Shown here one piece after another: positions 20,437 to 29,220 of a stretch of 64,000 nt of DNA. The position numbers and the translations under genes were made by a program. Each line of letters starts with the position of its first letter. Positions within the stretch are counted from its first letter, which is position 1. A model generated the notes under the pieces. The model had not been told where the DNA came from. It worked only from the letters and a program-made list of their open reading frames with translations, and searched no databases. The DNA comes from CAYQDB01 sp964416195 (GTDB taxonomy: Bacteria > Zixibacteria > MSB-5A5 > GN15 > FEB-12): contig CAYQDB010000003.1 in NCBI GenBank assembly GCA_964416195.1, positions 124,001 to 188,000 on the forward strand, in the 5' to 3' direction.

Positions 20437-21081
20437 ATGATACAGTTTGAAAAACTTGGAATCTTTCTCTCGAAACCGCTGGCTTTCCTGCTGGTAATAA
20501 TCTACCTGCTTCAGTCAGGTCTTTTGGTTTACCTGATCAAGGAGAAATTCGACCTTGAGAAACAGATCTCATTCCAGCAGAAACGTATCACCGCACTTGA
20601 AGAGAAACTTCAGATTTTCAAGGCAATCGATGATTTTCAAATTGGTTTCACTGGCGAGGAAGTAAGAGAACTCACTGATGTTATCTACACAGAGAGCAAG
20701 CGGTACGAATATGACCCAATGTTCATTCTGGCTATCATTTTAACTGAGTCCTCGTTCAAGAAGGGTCAGAAATCGGAGGTGGGCGCCCGGGGCCTGATGC
20801 AGGTGGTGCCTTTTGTTGGAGCCGATGTTGCTTCACGTACCGGCGTTGAGTGGGAGGGTTCTCAAACGCTGTTTGAGCCGGAAGCCAATATCAGGCTGGG
20901 GACTTTTCATCTATTCGAGCAGATTCTCAAATTTGGCGATATCAAGAAGGCTCTTCTGTCATATAACCTTGGTGAAACGCGACTGCGTAACATGATTCGC
21001 AAGCAAAAACCGCTGCCCAAGGAGTATCTGAAAAGAGTGATGGAAAACTATAAGCAACTCAAGGAGACCTACAAGGTTTGA
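20437..21081 (+). CDS. Membrane-anchored lytic murein transglycosylase (SLT domain)
   Basis: The 214 aa start with a membrane anchor (AFLLVIIYLLQSGLLVYLI) and a short coiled coil (EKQISFQQKRITALEEKLQIF). The SLT fold follows with catalytic Glu104 in LTESSFKKG, then GARGLMQVVP, FEPEANIRLGTFHL and ALLSYNLGE. These enzymes cleave the MurNAc-GlcNAc bond of peptidoglycan to make 1,6-anhydro ends. It is close to MltE/Slt-C family members. Neighbour envelope genes agree with a wall-turnover role. Confidence 0.88.
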   Translation: MIQFEKLGIFLSKPLAFLLVIIYLLQSGLLVYLIKEKFDLEKQISFQQKRITALEEKLQIFKAIDDFQIGFTGEEVRELTDVIYTESKRYEYDPMFILAIILTESSFKKGQKSEVGARGLMQVVPFVGADVASRTGVEWEGSQTLFEPEANIRLGTFHLFEQILKFGDIKKALLSYNLGETRLRNMIRKQKPLPKEYLKRVMENYKQLKETYKV

Positions 21082-21215
21082 TCACACGCTCCTGGTTTAC
21101 TAATGCTTGTTTGCAAAGGTCAGATCCACTACGACAGCCCCGTGGGAGAGGAAGATGTACGCAGAGGAAATTTGTGGAATCAGGTGGGCCCTACCTATTG
21201 GAACAAGAAAAGCAA

Positions 21216-22193
21216 ATGCCGGATAACTTGAGAAAGTTTTTGGAATTGATGCCTACTGACTGGCTTCTCAGCGGCGAACCTTTTGTCAAATACCGAACCC
21301 TGATAGATCTTTTAGGCAGACCAGAGATCGATAAAGAGGTTGCTACAACAATGAGTTCAGTTTGCAGGCATAGGTTGATCAAACAGATTTTTGATAAGCA
21401 AAACAAAGACGGTTATTGGGGGACTCCCAGCGATATTTATACTTGGTGGCCTAAAAAAGACACTACTTTCTGGCTACTGGGGATATTGGCTGACTTTGGC
21501 TTCACAAAAGAAAACAGGAAAATTGCCCATGCTTGCGAATATGTATTTAGCACCCAGTTTCCTTCCGGGGGATTTGGTTGGGCGCCTCCACCTATGCCGG
21601 CCGATTGCTTCACCGGCATACTAACTGAATCGTTGGCAAAGTTGGGGTACGGCTCCGAACCACGATTGAAGAACGCTTATGAGTGGGTTATACAGCGGCA
21701 GCGTCTTGATGGTGGTTTTTGGTGCAAAAATACAGGACTTCCCGGTGAGCCAAGGGAAAAAGAACCAAGTTGTGCCTTTGCAACACTGTGTGTTTTGGGT
21801 GCCCTGGTTCAAAACCCTGAACTTAGGAAAAGCGCAATTGCTCGGAAGAGTGCAGAGTTTTTGCTTAAATGCTGGGATAATAGAGGAAAGATAAAATACG
21901 CTGGCCATGATTCTCAAGTTGGCAAAGGCTGGGAGAAACTGAAGTATCCTTTCACCGATTATAAGATATTGAAATACTTGGACGACCTTTCGCAGCTTGA
22001 ATTCATAAAAAATGACTATCGAATGATGGCAATAATAAATGAGCTTACCACAAAGCAGGATGAAAAGGGACGCTTCTACGCTGAATCGGTGCACAAAGTT
22101 TGGTCAGATTTCGATTTCGGACAAAAGAAGCTGCCCAGCAGGTGGTTGACTTTAGTAGTGTACCGCATCGCCAAAAGAGTAGTATCGAGATGA
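21216..22193 (+). CDS. Alpha/alpha-toroid repeat protein (prenyltransferase/squalene-oxidase-like)
   Basis: A 325 aa soluble protein. Repeats of the type seen in terpene cyclases and prenyltransferase beta subunits can be read: NKDGYWGTPSD, FPSGGFGWAPP, QRLDGGFWC, QDEKGRFYAE. Each has the G(G)-aromatic turn of the QW-like repeat. The cyclase DxDD acid motif is not seen, so an enzymatic cyclase function is not supported. The TTG at 21078 would extend into an unrelated 5' stretch and overlap the transglycosylase. ATG 21216 (MPDNLRKFLELM) is chosen. The gene is somewhat more AT-rich than its neighbours. Function unknown. Confidence 0.7.
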   Translation: MPDNLRKFLELMPTDWLLSGEPFVKYRTLIDLLGRPEIDKEVATTMSSVCRHRLIKQIFDKQNKDGYWGTPSDIYTWWPKKDTTFWLLGILADFGFTKENRKIAHACEYVFSTQFPSGGFGWAPPPMPADCFTGILTESLAKLGYGSEPRLKNAYEWVIQRQRLDGGFWCKNTGLPGEPREKEPSCAFATLCVLGALVQNPELRKSAIARKSAEFLLKCWDNRGKIKYAGHDSQVGKGWEKLKYPFTDYKILKYLDDLSQLEFIKNDYRMMAIINELTTKQDEKGRFYAESVHKVWSDFDFGQKKLPSRWLTLVVYRIAKRVVSR

Positions 22194-22222
22194 GTAAACC
22201 ACAAGTAACATCGACCCACGCG

Positions 22223-22256
22223 ACCGGGTGGCCCACCGCTTGTAGTGGCATCTGCC
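22223..22256. repeat. Decayed GGTGGCCCACCGC palindrome copy
   Basis: GGTGGCCCACCGCTTGTAGTGG is a worn copy of the hairpin family at 28968 and 29031 (CCCACCGC..GCGGTGGG). It is followed by GCATCTGCC, part of the GGCAGATGT family. Such sequence argues that the coding start of the next gene lies downstream of it. Confidence 0.5.
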
Positions 22257-22270
22257 AAAAGGGTCGATGC

Positions 22271-23230
22271 GTGAGCTTCTCACACCTCTCTTCCAATATG
22301 ATAAGTTCCTGTCTCATCATATTGTGCATGGCACTGCTTGGCATAACCCTGCTGGTGGCAGGGTGCGGCGGCTCCAAGTCATTGGGGACCCGGACTGCTC
22401 AGCAATTGTTCGAGATGGGAAAAGAGAAGTACGACAAGAAAAAGTACTTCAAAGCAGTTGAGTTGTTTCAGAGCGTCGTCTATAACTATCCCGGAGAGTC
22501 GATTGTCGATACCGCTCAATACTATCTTGGTCTCTCGTATTTCGGCAATGAGGAATACGAATTGGCTGCCACCGAGTTTAATCGTTTAATTACCAACTAT
22601 CCATCTTCGGCATATTTTCAGCACGCCATTTTTATGAAGGCAGTATCATTCTATCAGTCGACACCCCGTCACTACGGACTTGATCAGACGGAGCTCCAGG
22701 ATGCTATTAAGCAATTCGAGGATTTCATCATAGACTTTCCTGAATCGGAGTTGATGCCAGATGTTCGCAAATACCTCCTTGTGGCCAGATCGCGAATGGC
22801 CAGAAAATACTACGAGAGTGGCATTGTATACAGCCGAATGAGGGCATTTGAATCGGCCAAGATATACTTCCAGAAAGTGATTGACGATTACACTGATACG
22901 GATTACGGCTCTAAGGCAAGTTATCAGTATGCCGAAATGGAATTCAAGCTTGGACGGTTTGACCAGGCGCGGAAGAAATTCCAGGATTTCAGAACGGTTT
23001 TCCCCAAGCATGAATGGAGTGACAAAGCTGCCTTCCGGGTGATCGAGGCTGCGTTTAGAAGCGGGGAGGCAGCTTTTAAAAACAAAGACTATACCGTCGC
23101 GCAGCAGAAGTTGCAGGCGTTCCAGGCGGATTATCCGAACAACGGTTGGACGAAAAAGGCCGAAAAGTATCTGGACAAGATTGACCAGATCACACGACAG
23201 GCATCGCAGACCGATGAAACGGACTCCTGA
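22271..23230 (+). CDS. bamD: Outer-membrane assembly lipoprotein BamD-like (YfiO)
   Basis: A tetratricopeptide-repeat lipoprotein of the BAM complex that inserts barrels in the outer membrane. The lipobox LVAGC comes after a hydrophobic stretch (IILCMALLGITLLVA). Then come TPR helices such as AQQLFEMGKEKYDKKKYFKAV, the BamD hallmark VVYNYPGE with YYLGLSYFGNEEYELAATEFNRLI, and two further TPRs. Start: GTG 22271 has AAAAGGG seven bases upstream. ATG 22298 is the other good choice. The open frame reaches 22100 but that part is antisense/repeat-like. It overlaps nadD by 17 bases. Confidence 0.82.
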   Translation: MSFSHLSSNMISSCLIILCMALLGITLLVAGCGGSKSLGTRTAQQLFEMGKEKYDKKKYFKAVELFQSVVYNYPGESIVDTAQYYLGLSYFGNEEYELAATEFNRLITNYPSSAYFQHAIFMKAVSFYQSTPRHYGLDQTELQDAIKQFEDFIIDFPESELMPDVRKYLLVARSRMARKYYESGIVYSRMRAFESAKIYFQKVIDDYTDTDYGSKASYQYAEMEFKLGRFDQARKKFQDFRTVFPKHEWSDKAAFRVIEAAFRSGEAAFKNKDYTVAQQKLQAFQADYPNNGWTKKAEKYLDKIDQITRQASQTDETDS

Positions 23231-23822
23231 CCATGGCCGGTGGGGAATTCTCGGAGGGGCTTTTGATCCGGTTCACCGAGGCCATCTCAATCTGGCGAAT
23301 GAGATACGCCGTAAGAAGAAGCTTACTGGCATCCTGTTTGTACCCTCACTCAGACATCCCTTCAAGAGGGACCTATGTCGGGCATCATTTGAAGATCGGG
23401 TAGCCATGTTGAGACTGGCAGTCGAAGGCTACGAGGATTTCGTTGTAAGCGAGATTGAGACAGAGCTGAACCTGAACGGCTATACGCTCGACACTGTGAA
23501 GGCTTTCAAACAACGGTATCCCGAAACAGAGTTTTTCTTTCTCATTGGTGCGGACAATCTCAATGAATTAAACCAATGGTACAGCCCAGGTCAAATCATG
23601 AAGGAAGTCAGGATACTGGTTGGATCACGTCCGGCTTATGGCAAAGAACAGTTCGGGGCCCTTCCACCTGACAGAATTGAACTTATTCCAACCAGTCTCG
23701 TTGATATATCCTCCACTGACATCAGGCGTAGAATCGGTGATAATGTCCCTTTTGAGGAACTGGCCAAACTGATACCAGCGACTGTAGTTGAGTACATTCG
23801 TGAAAGAGAGCTCTACACTTGA
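23214..23822 (+). CDS. nadD: Nicotinate-nucleotide adenylyltransferase
   Basis: Adds AMP to nicotinate mononucleotide in NAD synthesis. From ATG 23214 (MKRTPDHGRWG) the 202 aa show the nucleotidylyltransferase start GILGGAFDPVHRGHLNLA (HxGH-type HRGH), VPSLRHPFKRD, FFLIGADNLNELNQWYS, and the ISSTDIRRRI (SxxxIR) motif. An upstream ATG at 23181 is in frame but lies within bamD and gives no match. Its stop overlaps polA start (TTGA). Confidence 0.93.
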   Translation: MKRTPDHGRWGILGGAFDPVHRGHLNLANEIRRKKKLTGILFVPSLRHPFKRDLCRASFEDRVAMLRLAVEGYEDFVVSEIETELNLNGYTLDTVKAFKQRYPETEFFFLIGADNLNELNQWYSPGQIMKEVRILVGSRPAYGKEQFGALPPDRIELIPTSLVDISSTDIRRRIGDNVPFEELAKLIPATVVEYIRERELYT

Positions 23823-26542
23823 GCGCAGAGAAGAAAACGTTCTTCCTCGTCGATGGCTCGGCTATATTCTATCGTGCTTACTTTGCCTTTATTCGCAATC
23901 CTCTCATAAACTCCAGGGGTGAAAACACCTCGGCGACTTTTGGCTTTGTCAACTCACTGCTGAAGATCATTCGTGAGGAAGCCCCTGATTACCTGGCCAT
24001 AGCGTTTGACACCAGGCAACCGACTTTTCGCCACAAGATGTATTCAGAGTACAAGTCGACCCGCGCCAAAATGCCGGAGGAACTGGTTGACCAACTGCCG
24101 CGCATTCGCCAGGCTATCGATGCTTTGAACATCCCCTGTTTTGAGCTTGCGGGCTACGAAGCTGACGACATTATCGGCACCATGGCCAAGAGAGCGGAGA
24201 TGGAGGGGCTGTCCGTCTGGTGTGTTACGGGCGATAAGGATTTTTTCCAACTCGTCAACGACAATATCAAGGTCTATAATCCGAAGCCCACCTCCGATGC
24301 TCCTGAAAAATTGGGTCGCCAGGAAGTAAAGGAGAAATTCGGCGTCTACCCCGAACAGGTGATAGATAAACTCGCTCTCATGGGTGATAGTTCTGACAAC
24401 GTGCCTGGAGTAACCGGTATTGGCCCCAAGACGGCTGACACATTGCTCAATCAGTTTGGTTCTTTGGAGAATGTATTATCCGGTATCGATCAGATAAAAG
24501 CTAAGGGAACGCGTGAAAAGATCAGCGCAAGCGTTGAAATAGCAAAGCTTTCCAAAGAGCTTGTAACGATTCAGACAGACGCCCCCATAGACTTCAATCT
24601 CGAGGATTTGAAAAACCGCACCATCAACTATGAAGAAACCAGACGCCTATTTCTGGAGCTTGAGTTCAACAAACTCTTGAAGCAAATCCTGCCCGAAGAT
24701 GAGGTAAAAGAACTGGCTGAAGAGGCGCCTGACGCCAAGAAAGCAACGTACCAAACAATATCGTCCGTGGATCAGTTGAAAAAACTCGTTAAAAAGCTCT
24801 CTTCTAAAAAAGAGATTGCCGTCGATACTGAGACGACTTCGCTCAATCCGTTGATGGCAAAACTGGTCGGAGTCTCCTTGAGCGATGGAGCCGGTAGCGG
24901 TTACTACATTCCGCTTGGGCATTCAGAAGTGGGGGAGAGGAATCTCCCCTTTGACGAAGCTGTTGCAGAGATTAAAAAGCTGTTAGAGAATCCCGAAGTT
25001 CAGAAGATTGGGCAGAATATCAAGTATGACCTTGAGGTTCTGCACCGTTATAACATAGAAATCGATCCCGTCTCGTTTGACACTATGTTGGCCTCGTATG
25101 TTTTGAACCCTTCTGTGCGGCAGCACTCGCTTGATTTTCTTGCTCTCAAACATTTCGACTACCGGATGCAGCCGATAAGCGATCTAATAGGCAGGGGCAA
25201 GAAGCAGAAGACATTCGACACCGTTCCAGTCGACAAGGCCACCTTCTATGCCGCCGAAGATGCCGATTTCACCTTCCAGCTGCGGGGGGCGCTGGCGCCG
25301 CTTATCCATACACACGAACTGCACGACCTGTATTACAACATTGAGCTTCCGCTAATAAAAGTGCTCGCCTCGATGGAAGAAGCGGGGGTTCGAGTCAATC
25401 CTGGTTTTCTGGCCATACTCTCAAAAGAGATGGAAAAGAAATTTAACACCCTCAAGGGTGAAATATTCGAAATTGCCGGGGGAGAATTCAATATCAACTC
25501 CACGCAACAATTGTCGCATATTCTTTTTGAGAAGTTGAGCTTACCAACCAAGGGGAAAACAGCTAAAAAGACCAGCTACTCAACCGATGTCCGAGTTCTC
25601 GAAGAACTCGCTCTGCTCCACCCCTTTCCGAAACTTATTCTTGATTTCCGGCAGTTGACCAAGTTAAAAAGCACTTATGTCGACGCTATCCCGAAGCTTA
25701 TTAATACGGAAACGGGGCGGGTGCATACATCGTTTAACCAGGCAATCACCGCTACCGGACGGCTGTCGTCAACCGATCCCAACCTGCAGAATATCCCTGT
25801 GCGCACTGAGGAAGGCCGCGAGATACGAAAGGCATTTATCCCGCGAGACGATAATCATATTCTGCTGGCGGCTGACTATTCGCAAATCGAGTTGCGCATC
25901 CTGGCTCACTATTCGGAAGACAAAGGCCTTATCGATGCTTTTAAGAGAGGTGAGGACATCCATGCCCGTACTGCTGCCGAGGTGTATGGAGTAGACTTAA
26001 AGGACATCACGCCTGATATGCGGCGCTCTGCGAAAACAGCTAACTTTGCGGTCATTTATGGCGTGACAGCCTTTGGCCTTTCGCAGCAGTCAGAGCTTGA
26101 TATTGACGAAGCCAAACAGTTCATAGACACCTACTTTGAACGCTATTCAGGCATAAGGCAGTACATAGAAGCTACCAAGCAGTTCGCTCGCGACAACGGG
26201 TATGTGACTACTCTGTTCAACCGACGCCGCTATATCCCGGAGATCAACGAGAAGAATTTCAACGTCCGCCAGTTCGCCGAACGCACGGCTATCAATACGC
26301 CCATCCAGGGTACCGCTGCCGACATGATCAAGGTCGCCATGATCACGATCCATAAGAAGATGGCCAGGATGCGTTCGAAGATGGTTCTTCAAGTGCACGA
26401 CGAGCTGGTCTTTGACGTCTATAAAGAAGAGCTTGATGAGTTGAAAAAGATTGCCAAAGACGGCATGGAGAAAGCGGTCAAGCTTAAAGTTCCAGTAGTG
26501 GTTGATCTTGGCGTGGGCGAGAGCTGGCTGGATGCCAAGTAG
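23819..26542 (+). CDS. polA: DNA polymerase I
   Basis: Repair and Okazaki-fragment polymerase, 907 aa, complete. The 5' nuclease domain (1-~300) has FFLVDGSAIFYRAYFAF, GYEADDIIGT, and VTGDKDFFQLV. The 3'-5' exonuclease (~310-500) is intact: D336 and E338 in AVDTETTS, NIKYDLEVL, and YAAEDADF. The polymerase domain has TGRLSSTDPNLQNIP, D686 in AADYSQIELRI, the O-helix RRSAKTANFAVIYG and D861 in VHDELVF. A TTG start at 23819 overlaps the nadD stop. No other start is near, so coupling is likely. The exonuclease residues are retained, unlike Taq. Confidence 0.97.
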   Translation: MSAEKKTFFLVDGSAIFYRAYFAFIRNPLINSRGENTSATFGFVNSLLKIIREEAPDYLAIAFDTRQPTFRHKMYSEYKSTRAKMPEELVDQLPRIRQAIDALNIPCFELAGYEADDIIGTMAKRAEMEGLSVWCVTGDKDFFQLVNDNIKVYNPKPTSDAPEKLGRQEVKEKFGVYPEQVIDKLALMGDSSDNVPGVTGIGPKTADTLLNQFGSLENVLSGIDQIKAKGTREKISASVEIAKLSKELVTIQTDAPIDFNLEDLKNRTINYEETRRLFLELEFNKLLKQILPEDEVKELAEEAPDAKKATYQTISSVDQLKKLVKKLSSKKEIAVDTETTSLNPLMAKLVGVSLSDGAGSGYYIPLGHSEVGERNLPFDEAVAEIKKLLENPEVQKIGQNIKYDLEVLHRYNIEIDPVSFDTMLASYVLNPSVRQHSLDFLALKHFDYRMQPISDLIGRGKKQKTFDTVPVDKATFYAAEDADFTFQLRGALAPLIHTHELHDLYYNIELPLIKVLASMEEAGVRVNPGFLAILSKEMEKKFNTLKGEIFEIAGGEFNINSTQQLSHILFEKLSLPTKGKTAKKTSYSTDVRVLEELALLHPFPKLILDFRQLTKLKSTYVDAIPKLINTETGRVHTSFNQAITATGRLSSTDPNLQNIPVRTEEGREIRKAFIPRDDNHILLAADYSQIELRILAHYSEDKGLIDAFKRGEDIHARTAAEVYGVDLKDITPDMRRSAKTANFAVIYGVTAFGLSQQSELDIDEAKQFIDTYFERYSGIRQYIEATKQFARDNGYVTTLFNRRRYIPEINEKNFNVRQFAERTAINTPIQGTAADMIKVAMITIHKKMARMRSKMVLQVHDELVFDVYKEELDELKKIAKDGMEKAVKLKVPVVVDLGVGESWLDAK

Positions 26543-26598
26543 CAGGCATCGCCTGTTTACGCGATGTCAAGAATTCTTTAGTGATGGTTACACAACCA

Positions 26599-26622
26599 CA
26601 GTCAGGAAAGGATTCCTGACTG
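26599..26622. repeat. Short palindrome (CAGTCAGGAA / TTCCTGACTG)
   Basis: Perfect 10-bp inverted repeat with an AGGA loop, with no T-run on either side. It lies 56 bases after polA in the gap before the ATP-grasp fusion gene. Confidence 0.6.
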
Positions 26623-26716
26623 CGCATAAGACTCAGCACCCCACCTATTTCCACCCGCTCCCAAATCCCTTTTGAGAAGGCCTCCATCTGGTGGGTTTTG
26701 ACGTATTCTCTTGTTT

Positions 26717-26745
26717 ACTTGCTAGCAAATAGTTTAACTTGCTAG
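26717..26745 (+). promoter_or_regulatory. Possible operator: direct repeat ACTTGCTAG in upstream region
   Basis: ACTTGCTAG occurs twice (26717-26725 and 26737-26745), 20 bases apart, about two turns of the helix. The first copy is inside the perfect palindrome TTGCTAGCAA (26719-26728). It lies about 30 bases before the start of the fusion gene. A regulator binding site is inference; no regulator gene is adjacent. Confidence 0.35.
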
Positions 26746-26775
26746 TTCAAAATTGTTCTAAGCAAGAGACATGAA

Positions 26776-28926
26776 ATGAAAGTGGCAATTGTATATAACC
26801 GAAACAGCGACAAAGTCATCAATCTCTTCGGCATTCCCAACCAGGAACAGATCGGGCTAAAGACGATAAAACAAATCGCCGATGGCCTGAAACGGGGAGG
26901 ACATCAGGTAAAGACATTCGAAGGAGATAAGGATCTCGTTGACCATCTCGAGGATTTCATGCCACGAGTCGTGAAAGGCGAACTGCCGGGCCTGGTCTTT
27001 AATGTTTCGTATGGCATCCAGGGACAGGCCAGATACACACATGTCCCCAGTATACTCGAAATGGTTGGCATCCCGTACGTTGGCTCCGGCCCGCTTGCCC
27101 ATTCTCTGGCTCTGGACAAGGTTGTAGCGAAGATGATGTTCAAGCAACACGGTATCCCCACTCCTGATTTCGCAGTTCTGGATGCCCCTGGATTTGAAAT
27201 GCCAAGCTTGGAGTATCCTCTGATAGTGAAGCCCAAGCATGAGGCTGTTTCATTTGGGATCAGGATTGCCGACAGCGAAGCGGAACTTAGAGAATGCGCC
27301 GATGCGATATTTCAAAAGTACAATCAGGCCGTTCTTGTCGAGCGATACATAGAGGGTCGAGAGCTGAACATCGGCTTGCTCGGGAACAACCCTCCTGAGA
27401 CTCTTCCCCCGGTAGAATTGCTGTTCGGATCAGAGGGACCAAATATCTACACTTATGAAGATAAGAGCCACGTTTCAGATCGTGAAATCGACCGGAAGTG
27501 CCCCGCAGATCTTTCCGAGGAACTGGTTGCCAAAGCCCAGGACCTTGCCTTACGTACCTTCAAGTCATTGGGTTGCCATGATTGTGCCCGCGTCGATATG
27601 CGTCTTGACAGGGAGGGTAATCTCTACGTGCTTGAAGTAAACAGCCTGCCAAGTTTGGGAGAAGGCAGTTCGTACACCGTTGCCGCCAAAGTGGCCGGGC
27701 TCGACTTCGGGAGGTTGGTCTGTCGTTTGGTTGAAGTAGCATCGGCGCGCTATTTTGGCACCCCAAAACCACCCAAAATTGATGTTAGAAGAACGGATTT
27801 GGAACAATCCATCTTTTCTTTTCTCGTAGAGCGCCGTGACCAAATTGAAAGACGCGTACAGGAGTGGACCGCACTCTCCAGCAGAACAGCGGATTTTCCT
27901 GGTCTTCAAGAAGCGCAATCCAAACTTAGCAAGTCACTGGCAGAGATACTGCTCCGTCCTGTCAGAGAGCTTACCGATGAACGGTACGTTTGGACTTGGA
28001 GAAGCCGATCCGGTTTTGAGGGCGGTACGCTGTTGATAGGACATCTGGATGTGCCAATGGGCTTCGATGCGCCGGTTCAGGCCTTTCGTCGTGATCCGGA
28101 GTGGCTGTATGGCGAAGGTGTGGGCGTTTCGCGCGCGCCTCTGGTAATGTTGGAGTTTGCTCTGCGAGCACTTAGAAGCGTGCGTCGGCTGCCCAAGTTA
28201 CCCATTGGTGTGCTCTATTATGCCGATGAAGGACGTGAGTGCCGGTACAGTCGCGATATCATTCAAGCAGCCGCTGCCAAGGCGAAGCTCGTGCTGGTCT
28301 TGCGCCCAGGAAACATAGGTAACCGAATGATTACTCAACGTCGCGGGTGGCGCAAATATCACCTAGTGGTTGAAGGAAGTCCTCGACGGCTGGGAAAGAC
28401 GTACAAGAAACGCGGCGTGTTGAGATGGGTCACATCGAAGCTTGACGAAATGGCTAAACTGTCATCCAAAGAAAACCGCATTTCCATTGCGGTGTCGGAT
28501 ATAAAAACTGAAGCTTTCCCGCGAATGTTGCCACATCGTATCTTCGCGACAGTGCTGCTCAGTTCCTATGATGTGCAAATGGCCAATTCCATTGAAAGAT
28601 CAATGCGCCAGATTCTCAGTGACAACGAATATCGCTGGAAATTAGAACTGATTTCCGATCGCCCACCAATGAAAAAACGAAGGAAGAATGATCAGCTTAT
28701 GCGTTCCTTGATGAAAGCCGCCGAAGAGTGGGGAATTCCACTCCACCATGAATCATCAACATACCCGTCAGTAGCCGGTTTGGTACCTTCCTCTACGGCA
28801 GTCGTCTGTGGCGTTGGGCCAATCGTGCGTGATATGGACACACCTCACGAATCGGTTCAGAGAATCAGCCTGCTGCAGCGCACGTTGCTGCTGGCCCAAT
28901 TCCTGGTGCAGCATGATACGAAGTAG
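26776..28926 (+). CDS. Fusion: ATP-grasp (D-Ala-D-Ala ligase-like) plus degenerate M20-peptidase-like domain
   Basis: A 716 aa two-part protein. Residues 1-~330 resemble D-Ala-D-Ala ligases: MKVAIVYNR start, GSGPLAHSLALDK, KMMFKQHGIPTPDF, YPLIVKPKHEAVSFGI, VERYIEGRELNIGLLG, D274 in ARVDM, E287/N289 in LEVNSLPSL. Residues ~400-716 resemble an M20 (carboxypeptidase G2-like) fold: LLIGHLDVPMGF (H423, D425), YADEGRE (D484, E485), and a C-terminal helix LLQRTLLLAQFLVQHD. By eye, the M20 bridging Asp and second Glu of the DEE triplet are lost (GVGVSRAP, DEG), so the peptidase half may be inactive. Substrate unknown. It stands alone between polA and coaE, with no mur genes nearby. Confidence 0.75.
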   Translation: MKVAIVYNRNSDKVINLFGIPNQEQIGLKTIKQIADGLKRGGHQVKTFEGDKDLVDHLEDFMPRVVKGELPGLVFNVSYGIQGQARYTHVPSILEMVGIPYVGSGPLAHSLALDKVVAKMMFKQHGIPTPDFAVLDAPGFEMPSLEYPLIVKPKHEAVSFGIRIADSEAELRECADAIFQKYNQAVLVERYIEGRELNIGLLGNNPPETLPPVELLFGSEGPNIYTYEDKSHVSDREIDRKCPADLSEELVAKAQDLALRTFKSLGCHDCARVDMRLDREGNLYVLEVNSLPSLGEGSSYTVAAKVAGLDFGRLVCRLVEVASARYFGTPKPPKIDVRRTDLEQSIFSFLVERRDQIERRVQEWTALSSRTADFPGLQEAQSKLSKSLAEILLRPVRELTDERYVWTWRSRSGFEGGTLLIGHLDVPMGFDAPVQAFRRDPEWLYGEGVGVSRAPLVMLEFALRALRSVRRLPKLPIGVLYYADEGRECRYSRDIIQAAAAKAKLVLVLRPGNIGNRMITQRRGWRKYHLVVEGSPRRLGKTYKKRGVLRWVTSKLDEMAKLSSKENRISIAVSDIKTEAFPRMLPHRIFATVLLSSYDVQMANSIERSMRQILSDNEYRWKLELISDRPPMKKRRKNDQLMRSLMKAAEEWGIPLHHESSTYPSVAGLVPSSTAVVCGVGPIVRDMDTPHESVQRISLLQRTLLLAQFLVQHDTK

Positions 28927-29220
28927 TCACTATGACAACTCGTCAGACTTGGAGATTAGGCTGGTCGCCCACAGCTCTGCTGTGGGTACTTTTTAATGAC
29001 GCGGGAATATCGGTGAAAGAGAATTGGTGGCCCACCGCTTGCGGTGGGTTCTTTTCACATAGCCTTAATGTCAGGTCTCAGGGAGACGTGAACCACCTTG
29101 TGTTTCCAATACTACGCAAAAGCATTTGTCGGAACCACCCTTCGGCAAGCTCAGGACAGGCAGGGTTCCGACCTACGGGACTGCTTGCCTTTTATACTCA
29201 CATTGAGTTAATTCCTGTCC
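28927..29220. repeat. Repeat-filled gap between the fusion gene and coaE
   Basis: It holds two hairpins of one family: 28968-28986 (CCCACAGC TCT GCTGTGGG) and 29031-29048 (CCCACCGC TT GCGGTGGG), each preceded by TGGTSG and followed by a T-rich stretch. It also holds a long inverted repeat GTCGGAACC (29128-29136) / GGTTCCGAC (29164-29172) around a CTTCGGCAAGCTCAGGACAGG core, a sequence found in intergenic repeats of many environmental bacteria. No gene is seen. Confidence 0.65.
28968..28995 (+). terminator. Hairpin CCCACAGC/GCTGTGGG with T-tract
   Basis: An 8-bp stem with TCT loop followed by TACTTTTT comes 41 bases after the fusion gene. It is terminator-like, but the same design recurs at 29031-29057, so it may be a repeat used as a terminator. 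Confidence 0.5.

Noticed and set aside
26599..26622. Terminator for polA
   Set aside because: The hairpin is perfect but has no T-run on either strand, so it was listed as a repeat.
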